Below, piece by piece: positions 19,567 to 30,061 of a DNA stretch of 40,377 nucleotides; the stretch's first letter is position 1; every line of letters begins with the position of its first letter. The notes beneath the pieces were generated by a model. It was not told the DNA's origin and searched no databases. It saw nothing but the letters and a program-made list of their open reading frames with translations. A program made the position numbers and the translations under genes. Origin of the DNA: Bipolaris cookei (Eukaryota; Ascomycota; Dothideomycetes; Pleosporales; Pleosporaceae); contig NRSV01000122.1 in NCBI GenBank assembly GCA_002286855.1, positions 903-41,279 on the forward strand. The letters run 5' to 3'.

Positions 19567-19969
19567 ATTGACTATGAAAAGCTTGCTGTTCTGAGCAACA
19601 CGAACCCCTTCCAGTTGTGCGAGGAGATGGCTCGAATCTGGTACAAGAAGGGCATTTTGGACAGCAATCGTCCTATCCCGGCTACCTGCTAGAAGGCTGC
19701 TCGCGGTACTGCGGCTACCTCTCATGTGACATTCAACAAGCGCGGTGCCGACAGTCAGGATATCAACAGCGAGCCCACTCTCAAGGAGAAAAGTGCTCCG
19801 GCAAAGACCTCCGAGGGCAACGGTAGATATGACGTTAGCGCGATACGGAAAGCTGTAATACTGACATTGTGCAGATGGTCAGACCACTTCGGACCAGAGT
19901 GGTGATCTTTCTGATACGTCGACTATGTCCATTGGAGATGCGCAGGATGCTGTCGAAGGCTTGGCCTGA
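19567..19969 (+). pseudogene. Broken paralogue of the 14383-14914 small gene
   Basis: Exon 2 (19567-19822) starts IDYEKLAVLSNTNPFQ, directly comparable with VDFEKLATFSGTTPTS in the first copy. Exon 3 (19875-19969) follows a 52-nt GT-AG intron with the same phase 1 as the first copy, and ends at TGA 19967-19969 with an acidic, Ser/Thr-rich tail. An in-frame TAG at 19690-19692, in the context TGC TAG AAG, interrupts exon 2; a CAG to TAG change would explain it. Exon 1 is missing. Both copies are on the plus strand, about 5 kb apart, so local or transposon-assisted duplication is likely. Confidence 0.65.
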
Positions 19970-22378
19970 TCATCCGCAGTTACATCTAGGTAAGCCTTCC
20001 ACTTGCTTTGCCGCTAATATTGCTAGTGTTCTCCTCGCGGAGAATCGCCACTGTTTCTCATACGGCCGCGTCAATCGAACCTCCTGTCTGAGAAAATTAT
20101 ATTGCGTCGTGGTTCGAGTTGCTGGGATGGTACATGGGGTCGGAATTGTATGCTAAAATCGAACAAGATGCTCGCATGCTGCAAGCGACTGCTAGTCTTT
20201 GCTGCTGGGGATCTAATACATTAGTCAAATTCATCACAATCTCAACCCCTTTGAAGATCTGTCATACTGCCATGATGACAGTATCCTGATCGTTGACGTA
20301 CTGCGCAAGCTTGAGGTATTCGAGCGAGGTGGCATCGTTGGCGCCACTGCTGATTGAAAACGCAATAGCCTAAATGTGTGGTAGGCTGGTGTGCATGTGT
20401 CACTTGTATCAATGGGCTGAACCCTGGGTGACAGGTAGCGGCGATATATAGTGCTAGGAGTGCACTCAACAAAGCCAACGTCCTCATCATCTGTCCTATT
20501 GCTGCTGTGCGTCTATTGGAGCCGTGTTGGTGCCATCGTCAGTGGAGAGTTCGGTGCTATATTGATTCATCTAAGCTATCCTCAGTACCGCATCGATTTT
20601 GGCTTTTCAGTTTGAGTATTTTGCTTTGGCCGCTGGACTGAGAGCTGTAGAGGGCACGCGTTTTGCTTTGTTATTGTTTTCTGTCACTAGCTCTCTTCGT
20701 CTCCTCCTCTAAAGACGGTTTGCAACTGCCATATTCGTGACTGCTGCTGTTGATTATACTTCTCTTGCTTCTTCTATCAGAACTTGAACGTGAACACGTC
20801 GCCTGGGAAGTAACTGGGGTATTACAGTGACTTGGTCTAGGAAGGATGACCAGTGCTTAGGGGGGACCTACAAGCCTATAACGTAGCATTTGTTTGCTTG
20901 GAGTGTAGAGTCTGTTAGGTGGTGGTAGAAGTACGCCGTTCATGTACTACTGCGGTAAGTAGGGCAGCATATCCTCAGCTCGTAGGACAGTTCCCTGTAT
21001 ATGGAAAAGTCACCGCTGATGCGGCAGCGCTTTCCGAGCATAGACTAGCGTAGATGCTACATAAGCCAAGTCTCTACAGATTCAAACAATCAATCTTATA
21101 TCACATCATGTATTGTGTGGTTCAGACACGCTTGAGCTTGCCATTGGTTCTGGCGGGTCGTTGATTGACTGTGTCTTCTGGTCGCCAGCGCTCTCAGTAG
21201 CACCTACTGCTTGACCGACTCGCACGATATCGGCGTTGGGGAAGATGGTTTCTTCGTACGCTGGTCTTCGTTTTGCTTTTGCACATCATGATCTATTTGG
21301 AGACGACACTGCTACCCATCAACATCTATCCTGGAAGCAGTGAACTGTCTTACCAAACCGTTCTGTTAGTACGTCTTTATCAGCTTTCCGCAGCCATACC
21401 GCGAGCTCCCTGCCATCTTCTGGAGGCAAACTTCATACATTCTCGAAAGCTCCGGGTGACACGTCTCATCAGTTCAATAATATTTTCAATATACAACGGC
21501 CATATACTACCGCTACAACTACCATGAATCTCGAAAAAACCTCCAGCTCTCTCAAGAATGTTGATGAGAAATGATTACAAGACAAATTGAGCATCTGCTT
21601 CGCGCTCGCCGCAGACGTTCAAGGCAGTGTGACGCTACTACTGTTTGTGCTTGGACACAATGGCAACTCTGTTAGTGCAACGAGACCGAAAGAATGAACC
21701 GACACAGGAAATCTTAGTTTCTTGCAAAAGTAGATCTTTGTGTAGTTCATTGTAAGATATTCTAAAGAGGAGTTACTTATGACAAAGCCCTTTTTGCACG
21801 ATTGGAAACAGTTTTGCGTCAGGCGTCTTTAATATCAGTTTGTTAGGAAAGAATAGCAGGCCTCATCCTAGCCCGCAAGTATTAGACAGGCCTGGTGGCT
21901 GCCTATATCAATTGATTGCACAAGAACTGTTTGCGAAACGCTGGTCAGGGTCCATTACTATACGGAGGTCAACTGTTGGTGCGCTGCCTAGCAATCGCAC
22001 GTCACTCGGAAACGACAAGAGCAAGTCTACTTATGTGCCAATCGCAGTGTTCAACAAAGGAGCAGTCTCTGTTCTTAAGATTAGACACGAAAAGACGCGC
22101 ATGTACTAGTCCAAAAATTGTTGGCAAATGCTAGATGAGCGCGAAGATTAGAATACATGGCTTGCTTCGGCCGTTCACTGATGCTGGGCAGCTGGTAGTA
22201 GACCATTCGTAGTATATCGTTTATTTAAACGAATTCCCAAGCTAGAGTGCCTTGATGAAGCTATCCGGGTAAAGGCAGATTTAGCGAGTCGCTAAGGATA
22301 TCAACGGTTATAATTGGCTCACTACAGCCTGCTACTGATAAAAGATGGGCATAGATCCATCACCTCCCACTCCCTAGG
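19970..22378. other. No supported gene; one possible orphan exon on the minus strand
   Basis: 2.4 kb without a recognisable gene. On the minus strand 21285-21106 is open for about 59 codons, has no ATG, and reads plausibly as a protein C-terminus (RRPAYEETIFPNADIVRVGQ, ending VSEPHNT before TGA). It could be a last exon or a remnant. Other frames are short and featureless. Confidence 0.35.
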
Positions 22379-22474
22379 TCCCGTCTCGCGTCCCGCCTCG
22401 CGTCCCACCTCGCGTCCCACCTCGCGTCCCACCTCGCGTCCCGCCTCAGGTCCCGCCTCACGTCTCGCTTCACG
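22379..22474. repeat. 12-bp minisatellite, about eight copies
   Basis: Units of the form gtcccRcctcgc repeat at 12-bp steps with small variation. The array lies 33 bp upstream of the ATG of the next gene. Because 12 is a multiple of 3, a plus-strand frame through it stays open (an R-P-x-S pattern at 22314-22562), but I do not consider it coding. It may affect transcription of the following gene. Confidence 0.85.
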
Positions 22475-22506
22475 TGCTATCATACCCTCTCTAAGGTCTG
22501 AGAGAA

Positions 22507-24057
22507 ATGAAAGACAAACAACTGCAGAATTATCGCAAGCAACTGAAAGATCGCAGCCGTAATGGGCGATGTGGTGCCAATCTCAATTGTGACAAGGCAC
22601 GCAAATTACCCAGTGACCTGTGTGAAGAACATCTCAAGAGAAAGAGAATCAAACAACAAGAGAGGCGCAAACGGGCAGAAAGTCCTCAGAGTCAGTGTGG
22701 CAGTGTCGACGTAGCAGGCCGATTTCCATTACCTTCGCAAGCATCAGCGCCACCATCTTCCCTGGACGCACCAGAGCCATATCAGAAGCTGATATGGGTT
22801 ACTTTCCCGGACGAAAATGCACTAGAAGAAACTGCTACTCTCGCCATCCAGGTCTTCTTTGATGATCACGAAATTCTGGGTCACGATCCCTGGCTAACAC
22901 AAGCCCGTTCGATGGCCTTGCGCAACACAGTCGTCTCAAGGAGTAATTCAGGCTACTATATACATCAGGGTCTCGTCACGCTTCTAGCCACGCAAGCGCA
23001 AGCAAAGAACATGTTTTCCGTCGAGGGACATACATGGGACTGGCTAGATCAACAGCTTCCGGGAAAGCTGCTCCACAGCTCCTGTACAGATGAAAACAAT
23101 GAGCCACTACGCAGTGTTTTATTTCTGCATTGGACCACCAACGAGCCTGTCAATCCTAGCCTCGACGAAATCTACAGTGCGGTACGCCTGCTAAAAGATA
23201 TTCATCCAACATCCTTCCGCGTTTATCCGAATGAGCACGAAGCGCGACAGGAAAGAGACAAGTTAGGAGACATCCAAGCCTTGGACGATATAGCCAAGTC
23301 ATTCCCTAATAGGTTTCCCTATCGGCCCAAGACATGTTATGGTCATTGCCAATGCTCGCTCGAGAACGAGACGCAAACGGTACATAAAAGAACCAAGAGT
23401 GGCTGCGCTACACATGTCTATGTGCGGAAGGGTGGAGAGCAACATGACCTTACTTGTCATCGAGAGGCGCATACATTGGAAGCCTCGTCGCAAAAAATCA
23501 AGCGTCGGGGAAAGAAACCACGAAAAACGCGAAAGCCGTCTATAACGCAAGCAAACGGTGTTGATCTTTCGGCACATTGGTTCCACCAAGAATTCGTTCC
23601 ATCGCTCCCAAGTTGCGAGTTCCGAGTTTTCATCGCAACTGAACCGAGTGAACAGGGTATCCGCGGTCGAATCGGTAAGGTTATTGCCATTGCAAAAACT
23701 GCGTTCAACTCAAAGACCAAGGCACTTGTAGCACGGGGGTTTGAAACGAGCGACCTAGAGCCCCCACTACAACGATCCCATCTCGTTGAGTTTGCGCTTT
23801 TCGCGTTTGAGGCGCTACGCGCGCGGCCCGACAGCATGCTCGTCTTCGAGTCTCTCGAGGTCGGCGTTCGCCTCGATATCGGCGTTGCGGACACTGCAAC
23901 TGTTGGCAAGACGTTCTTTGTGAATGAGATTACACGCTGGCCCGGGGTCCATTACTTCTCCCGCCACATCTGCGCAGAACCGATGACACAAATTTGCAAA
24001 GCGTTCACCTCTGCCTTTAGCGCGTTTCTCAATGGTAGCACAAGATACCTACACTAG
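22507..24057 (+). CDS. Conserved hypothetical fungal protein, ATP-grasp-like C-terminus
   Basis: 516 residues, no intron needed, ATG 22507. The N-terminus (about 1-60) is basic with CGANLNCDKARKLPSDLCEEH, a Cys/His pattern that may bind metal, followed by KRKRIKQQERRKR, a likely nuclear localisation signal. The middle has a Cys/His-rich patch (CYGHCQCSLEN, later CATHVYVRKG and LTCHREAH). The C-terminal 150 residues (CEFRVFIATEP, VGVRLDIGVAD, FFVNEITRWPGVHYFS) have the strand order and the late Asn-Glu-hydrophobic-Thr-Arg motif seen near the metal/ATP site of ATP-grasp enzymes. Similar C-termini occur in many uncharacterised ascomycete proteins. The fold is an inference from motifs and no substrate is known. 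The frame is intact. Confidence 0.72.
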   Translation: MKDKQLQNYRKQLKDRSRNGRCGANLNCDKARKLPSDLCEEHLKRKRIKQQERRKRAESPQSQCGSVDVAGRFPLPSQASAPPSSLDAPEPYQKLIWVTFPDENALEETATLAIQVFFDDHEILGHDPWLTQARSMALRNTVVSRSNSGYYIHQGLVTLLATQAQAKNMFSVEGHTWDWLDQQLPGKLLHSSCTDENNEPLRSVLFLHWTTNEPVNPSLDEIYSAVRLLKDIHPTSFRVYPNEHEARQERDKLGDIQALDDIAKSFPNRFPYRPKTCYGHCQCSLENETQTVHKRTKSGCATHVYVRKGGEQHDLTCHREAHTLEASSQKIKRRGKKPRKTRKPSITQANGVDLSAHWFHQEFVPSLPSCEFRVFIATEPSEQGIRGRIGKVIAIAKTAFNSKTKALVARGFETSDLEPPLQRSHLVEFALFAFEALRARPDSMLVFESLEVGVRLDIGVADTATVGKTFFVNEITRWPGVHYFSRHICAEPMTQICKAFTSAFSAFLNGSTRYLH

Positions 24058-24250
24058 ACGTATTGCCATCTCGCTCACAGTCTTAGTGTTGTAATTGAGG
24101 CGCTGCTACGAACACATTAGAGCTTTCGTAAGTAGTAAAGTTCGAAGTTCCTAGCATACGTATCCTTTTTCTAAAACAATGCAGGTACTATACACGTAGT
24201 CCAGCTCACGAGTCAGCAATCGAACCGCCTATTCCATCGAACCCATCACG

Positions 24251-24922
24251 CTTGATATGGTAAAGCGGCATCGGGGCGATGACGCCCAGTCACAGGGTAT
24301 TCGTCGGGCTTTCGATAATCTCCGAGTCAACAGTATGAACATTAGGGATTTGGATTTGCTCACGACACGCGTTCAATTTACGTCGAGTCACGAAGAAATC
24401 TCATAGTTTGAAGATGTTATCTGGATCTATGCCCTCGAGGATGGTGTCAAGACCTTTGACCACTACCGTCTTCAGCATCTCAAACGCACTCTCTTACTAG
24501 TCGTAGTGTCCCACAATGGTGGTTCAGCTGTAGAGTATGCTAGTACGGATCCAGCTGGGAACCGCAGGTACATCCCCATGTCGATCAATTGCCGCATTAT
24601 GATCTGGGAGTACCTATGAGAAGAATGCCAGCTGTTCAGTGGGCCAATGGGAGCAGTCAGTGATATTATTTGGGATGTGTGTGCTGACTGCAAAAAGAAT
24701 CCACCATCGGCTCTCGCTGCTGACTTTGATAACACCTTTATCTTGGCGCAGCTGGTACGTTCTGGCTATGTTTTTAGTCTGCGGTATTTATTAGTTTCGA
24801 GCAATCACATATGTTTTTTACATACGTGCATCTCAGAAGGCCAGAGTCGCCCGAACATGTCAGCCTATCTTGGTCATCTTTTTTCATCGCTGAAAGCAGG
24901 AGGGTTTCAGTTTGCTGAATGA
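24251..24922 (+). pseudogene. PIF1-like helicase C-terminal fragment (possibly Helitron-derived)
   Basis: Frame 24251 onward reads GIRRAFDNLRVNSMNIRDLD, then DLLTTRVQF, a helicase-like region, then NRRYIPMSINCRIMIWEYL, then a stop, then LFSGPMGAVSDIIWDV. In intact PIF1-like helicases the corresponding text is of the form 'GCRVMLTxNLWxExGLVNGxMGTVxDI', so the order and spacing match. In-frame stops are TAG at 24404-24406 and TGA at 24617-24619, where Trp is usual (TGG to TGA). The upstream Walker motifs are absent. Similar helicases are carried by Helitrons and by host genes; no Helitron end was found. The part after 24755 (from GTACGT) is probably an intron. Confidence 0.7.
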
Positions 24923-25861
24923 TTCAAGTTTTGAAGCGGTAGTAGAGATGAAGCATTAGAGTATGGAGAAGGGCCCTGATTTCCATACTAGATCACATAC
25001 CCAATGCTATTGCAAGTAGCATACAAGGCGATGTAGGCAGAAGCTCAAGGATTGGAAATTTAACGGCTTTCAGATGGACAATATGCTGGACGACCTACAC
25101 TTTCAGTAATACAACTCGAAATTCCCTCGATCCTCTGGAGCATGTGGAGAAAACTGAGGGCAAGGTGATAGCATTGACGCAGTTCCTAGGCCCCAACAGC
25201 TGGGATCACTTTGCCATCGAGACTACTGCTGATGGTGACAACGACTCTCTATCATTCTCCTGGTTCTACACCATAGTTATCGTGTATAACTATACATATA
25301 GTTATGTGTCTTGTGTGAGTGTCAATATTTGTAGTCCTCAATTCGCAATACACGTTAATTTCGAGTTGGTAAAAGGGGCAGGGAAATGAAAATATACTTA
25401 CATAGCAAAGTTACCGCTGATGCAGAGAACAGCTCTACGTCGATACAGTGGGATGGGAGGGAGTAACATCTCATTAATAGGCAAAATCCAAGTCACCAAG
25501 CGTTATATTGTTGGCTTTGGTTATGTAAACACTTGGTCCTACGAAGAATGTGTCGACGAGCCATTCAGCATTAGGCACACTAGATTAGTAAATATTCTCG
25601 TAATACGTTCTACAGGTTGACAATGGATCAACTGAGAGAGAGAAAGAGGGCGTGGCCTCTGGGATATCAGGAAGATTATTATTGAGAAAGAGAAAATCAA
25701 TTCATGATAACTATCTTTGAGCCCGGGAAGCTCGACAGAGCTCACTCACTGATGGAGCGACAAGATCCTCCTCATCAAGATCGCCACGAACAAGACCGAT
25801 GCGCTGTCTCTCAAGACTGATACTGCCACCGCTCGGATCCATATAAGTTGCTGAATAGCCT
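24923..25861. other. No supported gene
   Basis: No gene is supported. A short plus-strand frame at 25144-25389 and a minus-strand frame at 25947-25711 (reading YMDPSGGSISLERQRIGLVR just beyond the end of the next gene) look protein-like but have no family match. The latter could be an alternative 3' exon of the 25862-26317 gene. Confidence 0.35.
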
Positions 25862-26317
25862 TTACACGTACTCAACCTCCGTATTCTCCACATCCTCCAG
25901 AAAGCCGCCCTCGTTGTCTTGCTCCTTCTGTTTGATGTCCTTGCCATTATTTGCGTTCAGTTTTTCGTCACCCTTCATAGAAGCGAGCTCCTGTGCATCA
26001 TCTGCTTCAGCGGACAAACTGGCATCTTCAAGCTCATTTGCTTCGGCGCGCAACTTGGCAGCTTCAAAACTAGCCTCAAACTCGGCCACTGCAGCTTGTG
26101 CGCGTAACTGCACTGCTGTTTCTTTGGCGTGCTTGACGAGAAGACCAGCTTGCTTGCGCAGTACCTCTATGAGGCGTTTGTTGTCTTTGGATGGTCGGGG
26201 TGTCTTGCGCGAAAGACCATGACGGGATGAGCAGCCCTTTCCGTTTCTCGGCTGCCATCATACGTTAGAAAGAGCAAGACAAGACAAAGAGACAAACAAA
26301 GAAACATCACTTACCAT
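25862..26317 (-). CDS. Small coiled-coil protein with a start-codon exon
   Basis: 130 residues. Exon 1 is the ATG alone (26317-26315), followed by a 63-nt intron (26314-26252; GTAAGT donor, TCTAACG branch site, GGCAG acceptor), then exon 2 (26251-25862) beginning PRNGKGCSSRHGLSRKTPRP. Without splicing the frame is blocked by TGA immediately before exon 2, and the unspliced ATG-containing frame gives no sensible protein. The product has a basic N-terminus, then a long Ala/Glu/Lys-rich helix (LRKQAGLLVKHAKETAVQLR, later LRAEANELEDASLSAEADD) typical of a coiled coil, and an acidic tail ending TEVEYV. The region upstream ends CAACAACGACTTCGTCTCACAGCC before the ATG. No family is recognised. Confidence 0.6.
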
Positions 26318-26863
26318 GGCTGTGAGACGAAGTCGTTGTTGTTTTTGCAGTTACTGAACAGAGGAGCTGGGGGTAGAGCGGTTGAAGTGCGGTTGCGTGG
26401 AGAAGAAATAGAGTTTGCAGCCAGAAGTCTGATTGATATACCCCATCACTGCGCTGGTAGTGAGCGTGCGGTAGGCAATCACTCTCACTATTGTGGGTGA
26501 GCAACGTGATAGCCCGAAGCGGACAAGCCGGCTAGGTTATGAGACTTTCACCTTCACTACCCAAAACAGTAGAGATCCATCCTCGGGCCTAAGGACCAGA
26601 TCACTTAGAGACCAATTATTTCTGAGATAATTCCACAGCGAACCTATTCTTTCTTACGCTCCTAACAAAAGCCTCATTGCATAGAAACAGGAAGATGCGA
26701 TGCCTCATCACAAACTAGTAGCGTGTAAACCTTACCACCAGCATTGCTCCTGCTTAGACTCGCTCTTCTTCACCGACATCCGGCCTGTTGGCTATTCCAT
26801 GCCGGATACTTGCCTCATCGCTACCCTTCCGCTCTGTTCCATAGGTATGCCTTAATGTTGAAG
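26318..26863. other. Intergenic, no supported gene
   Basis: About 545 bp between two minus-strand genes: the promoter side of the coiled-coil gene and the 3' side of the protease gene. No conserved site or RNA gene was recognised. Confidence 0.4.
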
Positions 26864-29297
26864 TCATGGCATTGCGCATCGATCCGAATATTCCACCAAT
26901 GTCGGCTGTATAACAGTCTGCCCAGTGACGTGCTCAATGTCCTTGATAACCATGTCCATAGGCATCATGTACGAAACCCTGACCAGTTCGTTGGAGGCGA
27001 AAAGAAGGCCGACAATAGTGGTCTTACGACAGGCTTCGTCAAGGAGAACGCAGCTGCCGGAATCACCGCCGCTCATAAAAACCTTACCTTTTTCCGTGTG
27101 AAAGACTCCAAATGCTAGTATCACGTTCGCTTGGCCAAGGCGATTGGTCAGGGCTACTGGCACGACGTTGATGCTATCAGTTCTGAGCCTTAAGATCGAC
27201 CCGATCTGGCTAATTGTCCCAGACGTCTATCCCGTCGTACGCCCTCTCTTGGCCACTCGATAGCTCTTGTTTGGTTCAACCCGTGTAAATTGAGAGGCGA
27301 GGGCATATGAACGTAGTTTGAGATAGTCTAGTGTTTCGGGAGTGTATTCGTTGAGTTGGCGCCCCACGGACAGTTTAATCAGAGCCCAATTAAGGCCGAA
27401 ATCGAGTGTACGACTACCAATGGCTGCTTTTAAACAGGTCAGATCTTCGCCAAATCCTGCCTCAGAGACACTGGAAAAGTCCTTTTTCTCAGCCTTGGAG
27501 TAGCCTGCGTGGACACCAATACGATATCCAGAGGTTGCCCAAACAGTGCCAAAATCTCGGTCGGGGTTCTCATTGAGCGTTGTCCAGTCTGCATCTAGTT
27601 GGCCAAGCCTTTTGGTTGCATATACATACATGCGACTATCCTGCCTGTGCGAGCTGACTAGTTCAGCCATCTGGCTATTGATATCATTGCGGTGCATCGT
27701 TGTAAGATCGAAAAGACGTTCGTGGTCGGGATGTGACGGAGCAACGACTTTTACTTGGCTATCGCGGCAAATCGGATGATCGGGACCAAGATATGTGCCA
27801 ATTGGACAGTTTTTGGATATCAAGCCGGGTTCTTTAGCCACAACATGATGGTTGGTTAAGCCGCAGATAGTTTCGTTGCCAGTGTTGTCACGCACTTTGA
27901 TCACTGCACCAACCGTAGCAGAGTTGGCTGGTTCGTCTAATCCAATGCTAGAACCCATCTGCACTAAGCTAGAGTAATCTGCCATGGTGCTGTAAATGGC
28001 CGGTCGGCTGCACTTTTCTGCGATTGGCTCCTCGTCTGAGCTCTCGCCTGATGTGTATGACAGTGCGGAAGCGTAGAGGACATCGATGTCCATGCCTGGC
28101 GGCAAGGAGCTGCGTAGCCTTGGAATAATGTCCTGTCCCCATGCGTCGTTATCAGCTGTTGTAGATAAGCTACTCAGCTATTCCACGACAGAATCCGGAT
28201 GCGCAGTCCACATCCGGACTCTGCGATCAATCAAGTCTATAGTCGATCTATCAAGACTATAATCGATCAATAGACATCTATCTATGACGCTATAGATTAC
28301 GCAAGCTACTACTAGATAGACTCTTCTAGAATCTATTCTAGCTAATATATATAGTAGTAGGATAGCAAGTAGATAGAAGACAGAGCACTTCACACAAGAT
28401 CAATTCACACTACCAACGATCAATCAATTAGTGTTTCTTCCCTAGCACATATCTTCTCTCTCTAGAATCTCTCGATCAAGCTGGCTCTGAGTCTACTACG
28501 GACAAGTAGAAGGCAGAGACCTCTACCTCTGAGTCGATAGTAGAACAAGCAGCACCCTACACTTTGACATCAGCATCTGTTGTCGTGACGATGACTGTGG
28601 GTACTGTAAATGGATGCTTGATGCCAAACTCGCGCATAACAGTGTCAATAGAAAGCCAGTCTCTTTCTTCAATCTCGTCCAGCAATATGGATATAAAGCT
28701 CTGCCAGCTTGTAAACATCCTTGACGTACATTCAAGTATAGGGCCTGCAGAGAACTCAAGGGCGGCTCTCCTGCCAATGATCTCGATGAGCATCTGTTCG
28801 AGTCCTGCAGTGTCGAGTAGGCGTCGAAGCTTTTCAAATCCAGCTTTCCAACAATCATATTGACCGTTGATAGAGAGGTCAGACTCGATTGATAGGGTTG
28901 CTGGTGTGTTCCTGGTGTCATTTCCTGGTCTAAACTGTTTAACGATCCATTGTCCGCACACATAGACATTTGCATCTTTCAGCGTTTTGTACACTGTCTC
29001 TAGGAACTCAGAATCATCCCACTGCGGTATTCCGTGTACTGGTATTACATCGAACGGCGGAGAGATAAGTGCGGGAGATCCGACGCGATATGAACGGCTT
29101 GTATCCATGTCGGGTGCTGTGTGATCTAGCAGGACGGGGGAAGGCGTGTTGTGGACGGAGCTGGTCCCGGAGCTGACTAGGAAAATTTCGGTGGTGTCGA
29201 AGTCCAGTGAACGAGTTTTTCGAAGGCGCTTTCTTCGTGGCGCAAGGTCGACTGTCACGGCTCGTTTATGGGGGACACTTGGTCTAGAGGACGACAT
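26864..29297 (-). pseudogene. Trypsin-like serine protease gene broken by a solo LTR and a stop
   Basis: Read from ATG 29297 (MSSSRPSVPHKR; the upstream strand has a CTATAAA box) to 28575, then across the LTR from 28156 to 26864. Leaving out 28157-28569 and one TCAGC copy gives 241 + 431 = 672 codons in one frame. The N-terminal half (IPQWDDSEFLETVYKTLKDA, GQWIVKQFRPGND) is a fungal-specific region of unknown role. The C-terminal half is a chymotrypsin-fold protease with His in LTNHHVVA, a likely Asp in TLDFGLNWALIKL and Ser in GGDSGSCVLL. A single in-frame TAG at 27229-27227 (GGA TAG ACG) separates the Asp and Ser parts; CAG to TAG would explain it. The known architecture is a cytosolic/nuclear-type protein because no signal peptide is seen. 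Both lesions make the gene dead unless TAG is read through. Confidence 0.82.
28157..28569. repeat. Solo LTR inside the protease gene
   Basis: 413 bp, starting TGTTGTAG and ending TTTGACA (TGT...ACA), flanked by TCAGC at 28152-28156 and 28570-28574. It is AT-rich in the middle with short inverted repeats (tctagaatctattctaga; tccggatg...catccgga near 28195-28219). The 5-bp duplication and TG...CA ends are those of an LTR retrotransposon; it is not related to the 423-bp Gypsy LTR here, and Copia or another Gypsy family cannot be decided. Only the LTR remains, so the interior was lost by recombination. Confidence 0.85.
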
Positions 29298-30061
29298 GGC
29301 TGGGTTTATAGCAGTAGGCAGAACGCACGTGCATTTGGGGGCTCTCTAGAACCTTGGTTTGCTTATATTATGATTCCTCAGAAACTTGGTTTCGTTACGC
29401 CGATAAAAGTATACCGCGTGTGAAAGATTGGTACATACCAGTAGGTGTGCGTTTCAGCGGGCAGTGTTTTAGGCTGCTACAGCTCGAGGGCTATTGACCT
29501 TAGGTGAACAAGTGATTGCAGCATGCAAATTTAGGAGTTATTCTGGTAGTGGAAAGACTGAGGGGCAGGCTGCACAATCGAGTCTATAAGGGAAAGTGAT
29601 TACCAACACTATGCCTGCACGGAGCTTCTGTAAATCGCAGAGTAAGGAACGAATCAATCATTCACGCAGACTTTACCTTTTGCTGCAACATAGCCAGGAA
29701 GTGGTCGATTGAAAGTGCGCCGCACAGGTGCGTGACTGCTGTATTGAGAGGAGGAAGCAGGATAGATGCTGCAGTTGCTACCGTGTTTACCGTCTCGAAA
29801 GTTCCCGCATGGCAACAGATGCTGCTGTAGACCAGCAGCCAACTCGCTCCTGGAACCTATTGTGAATGAAATTCGACTGCATTTTGGATCCTAACTGTAG
29901 ATTATTATCAAACTGTTAGTGATACGATGAAGGATGGAAAACTGTGCCTCGGCAGCTGGGCACACCTTATACACCGTTGTCAAAGAAGCCTTAGGCACAT
30001 ACGCATCGAGCGCAGAGATGGCATGTCTGCTCCAAAGCTGCCTGAAAGCGCTCAAGAGCTG
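29298..30061. other. Intergenic, no supported gene
   Basis: Promoter side of the protease gene, then spacer. A small palindrome, ctgctgtagaccagcag (29821-29837), is visible. No coding sequence or RNA gene is supported. Confidence 0.4.

Noticed and set aside
22314..22562. Open frame with an R-P-x-S repeat pattern
   Set aside because: It is the 12-bp minisatellite read in frame. It has no other support and overlaps the start of the better supported gene at 22507.
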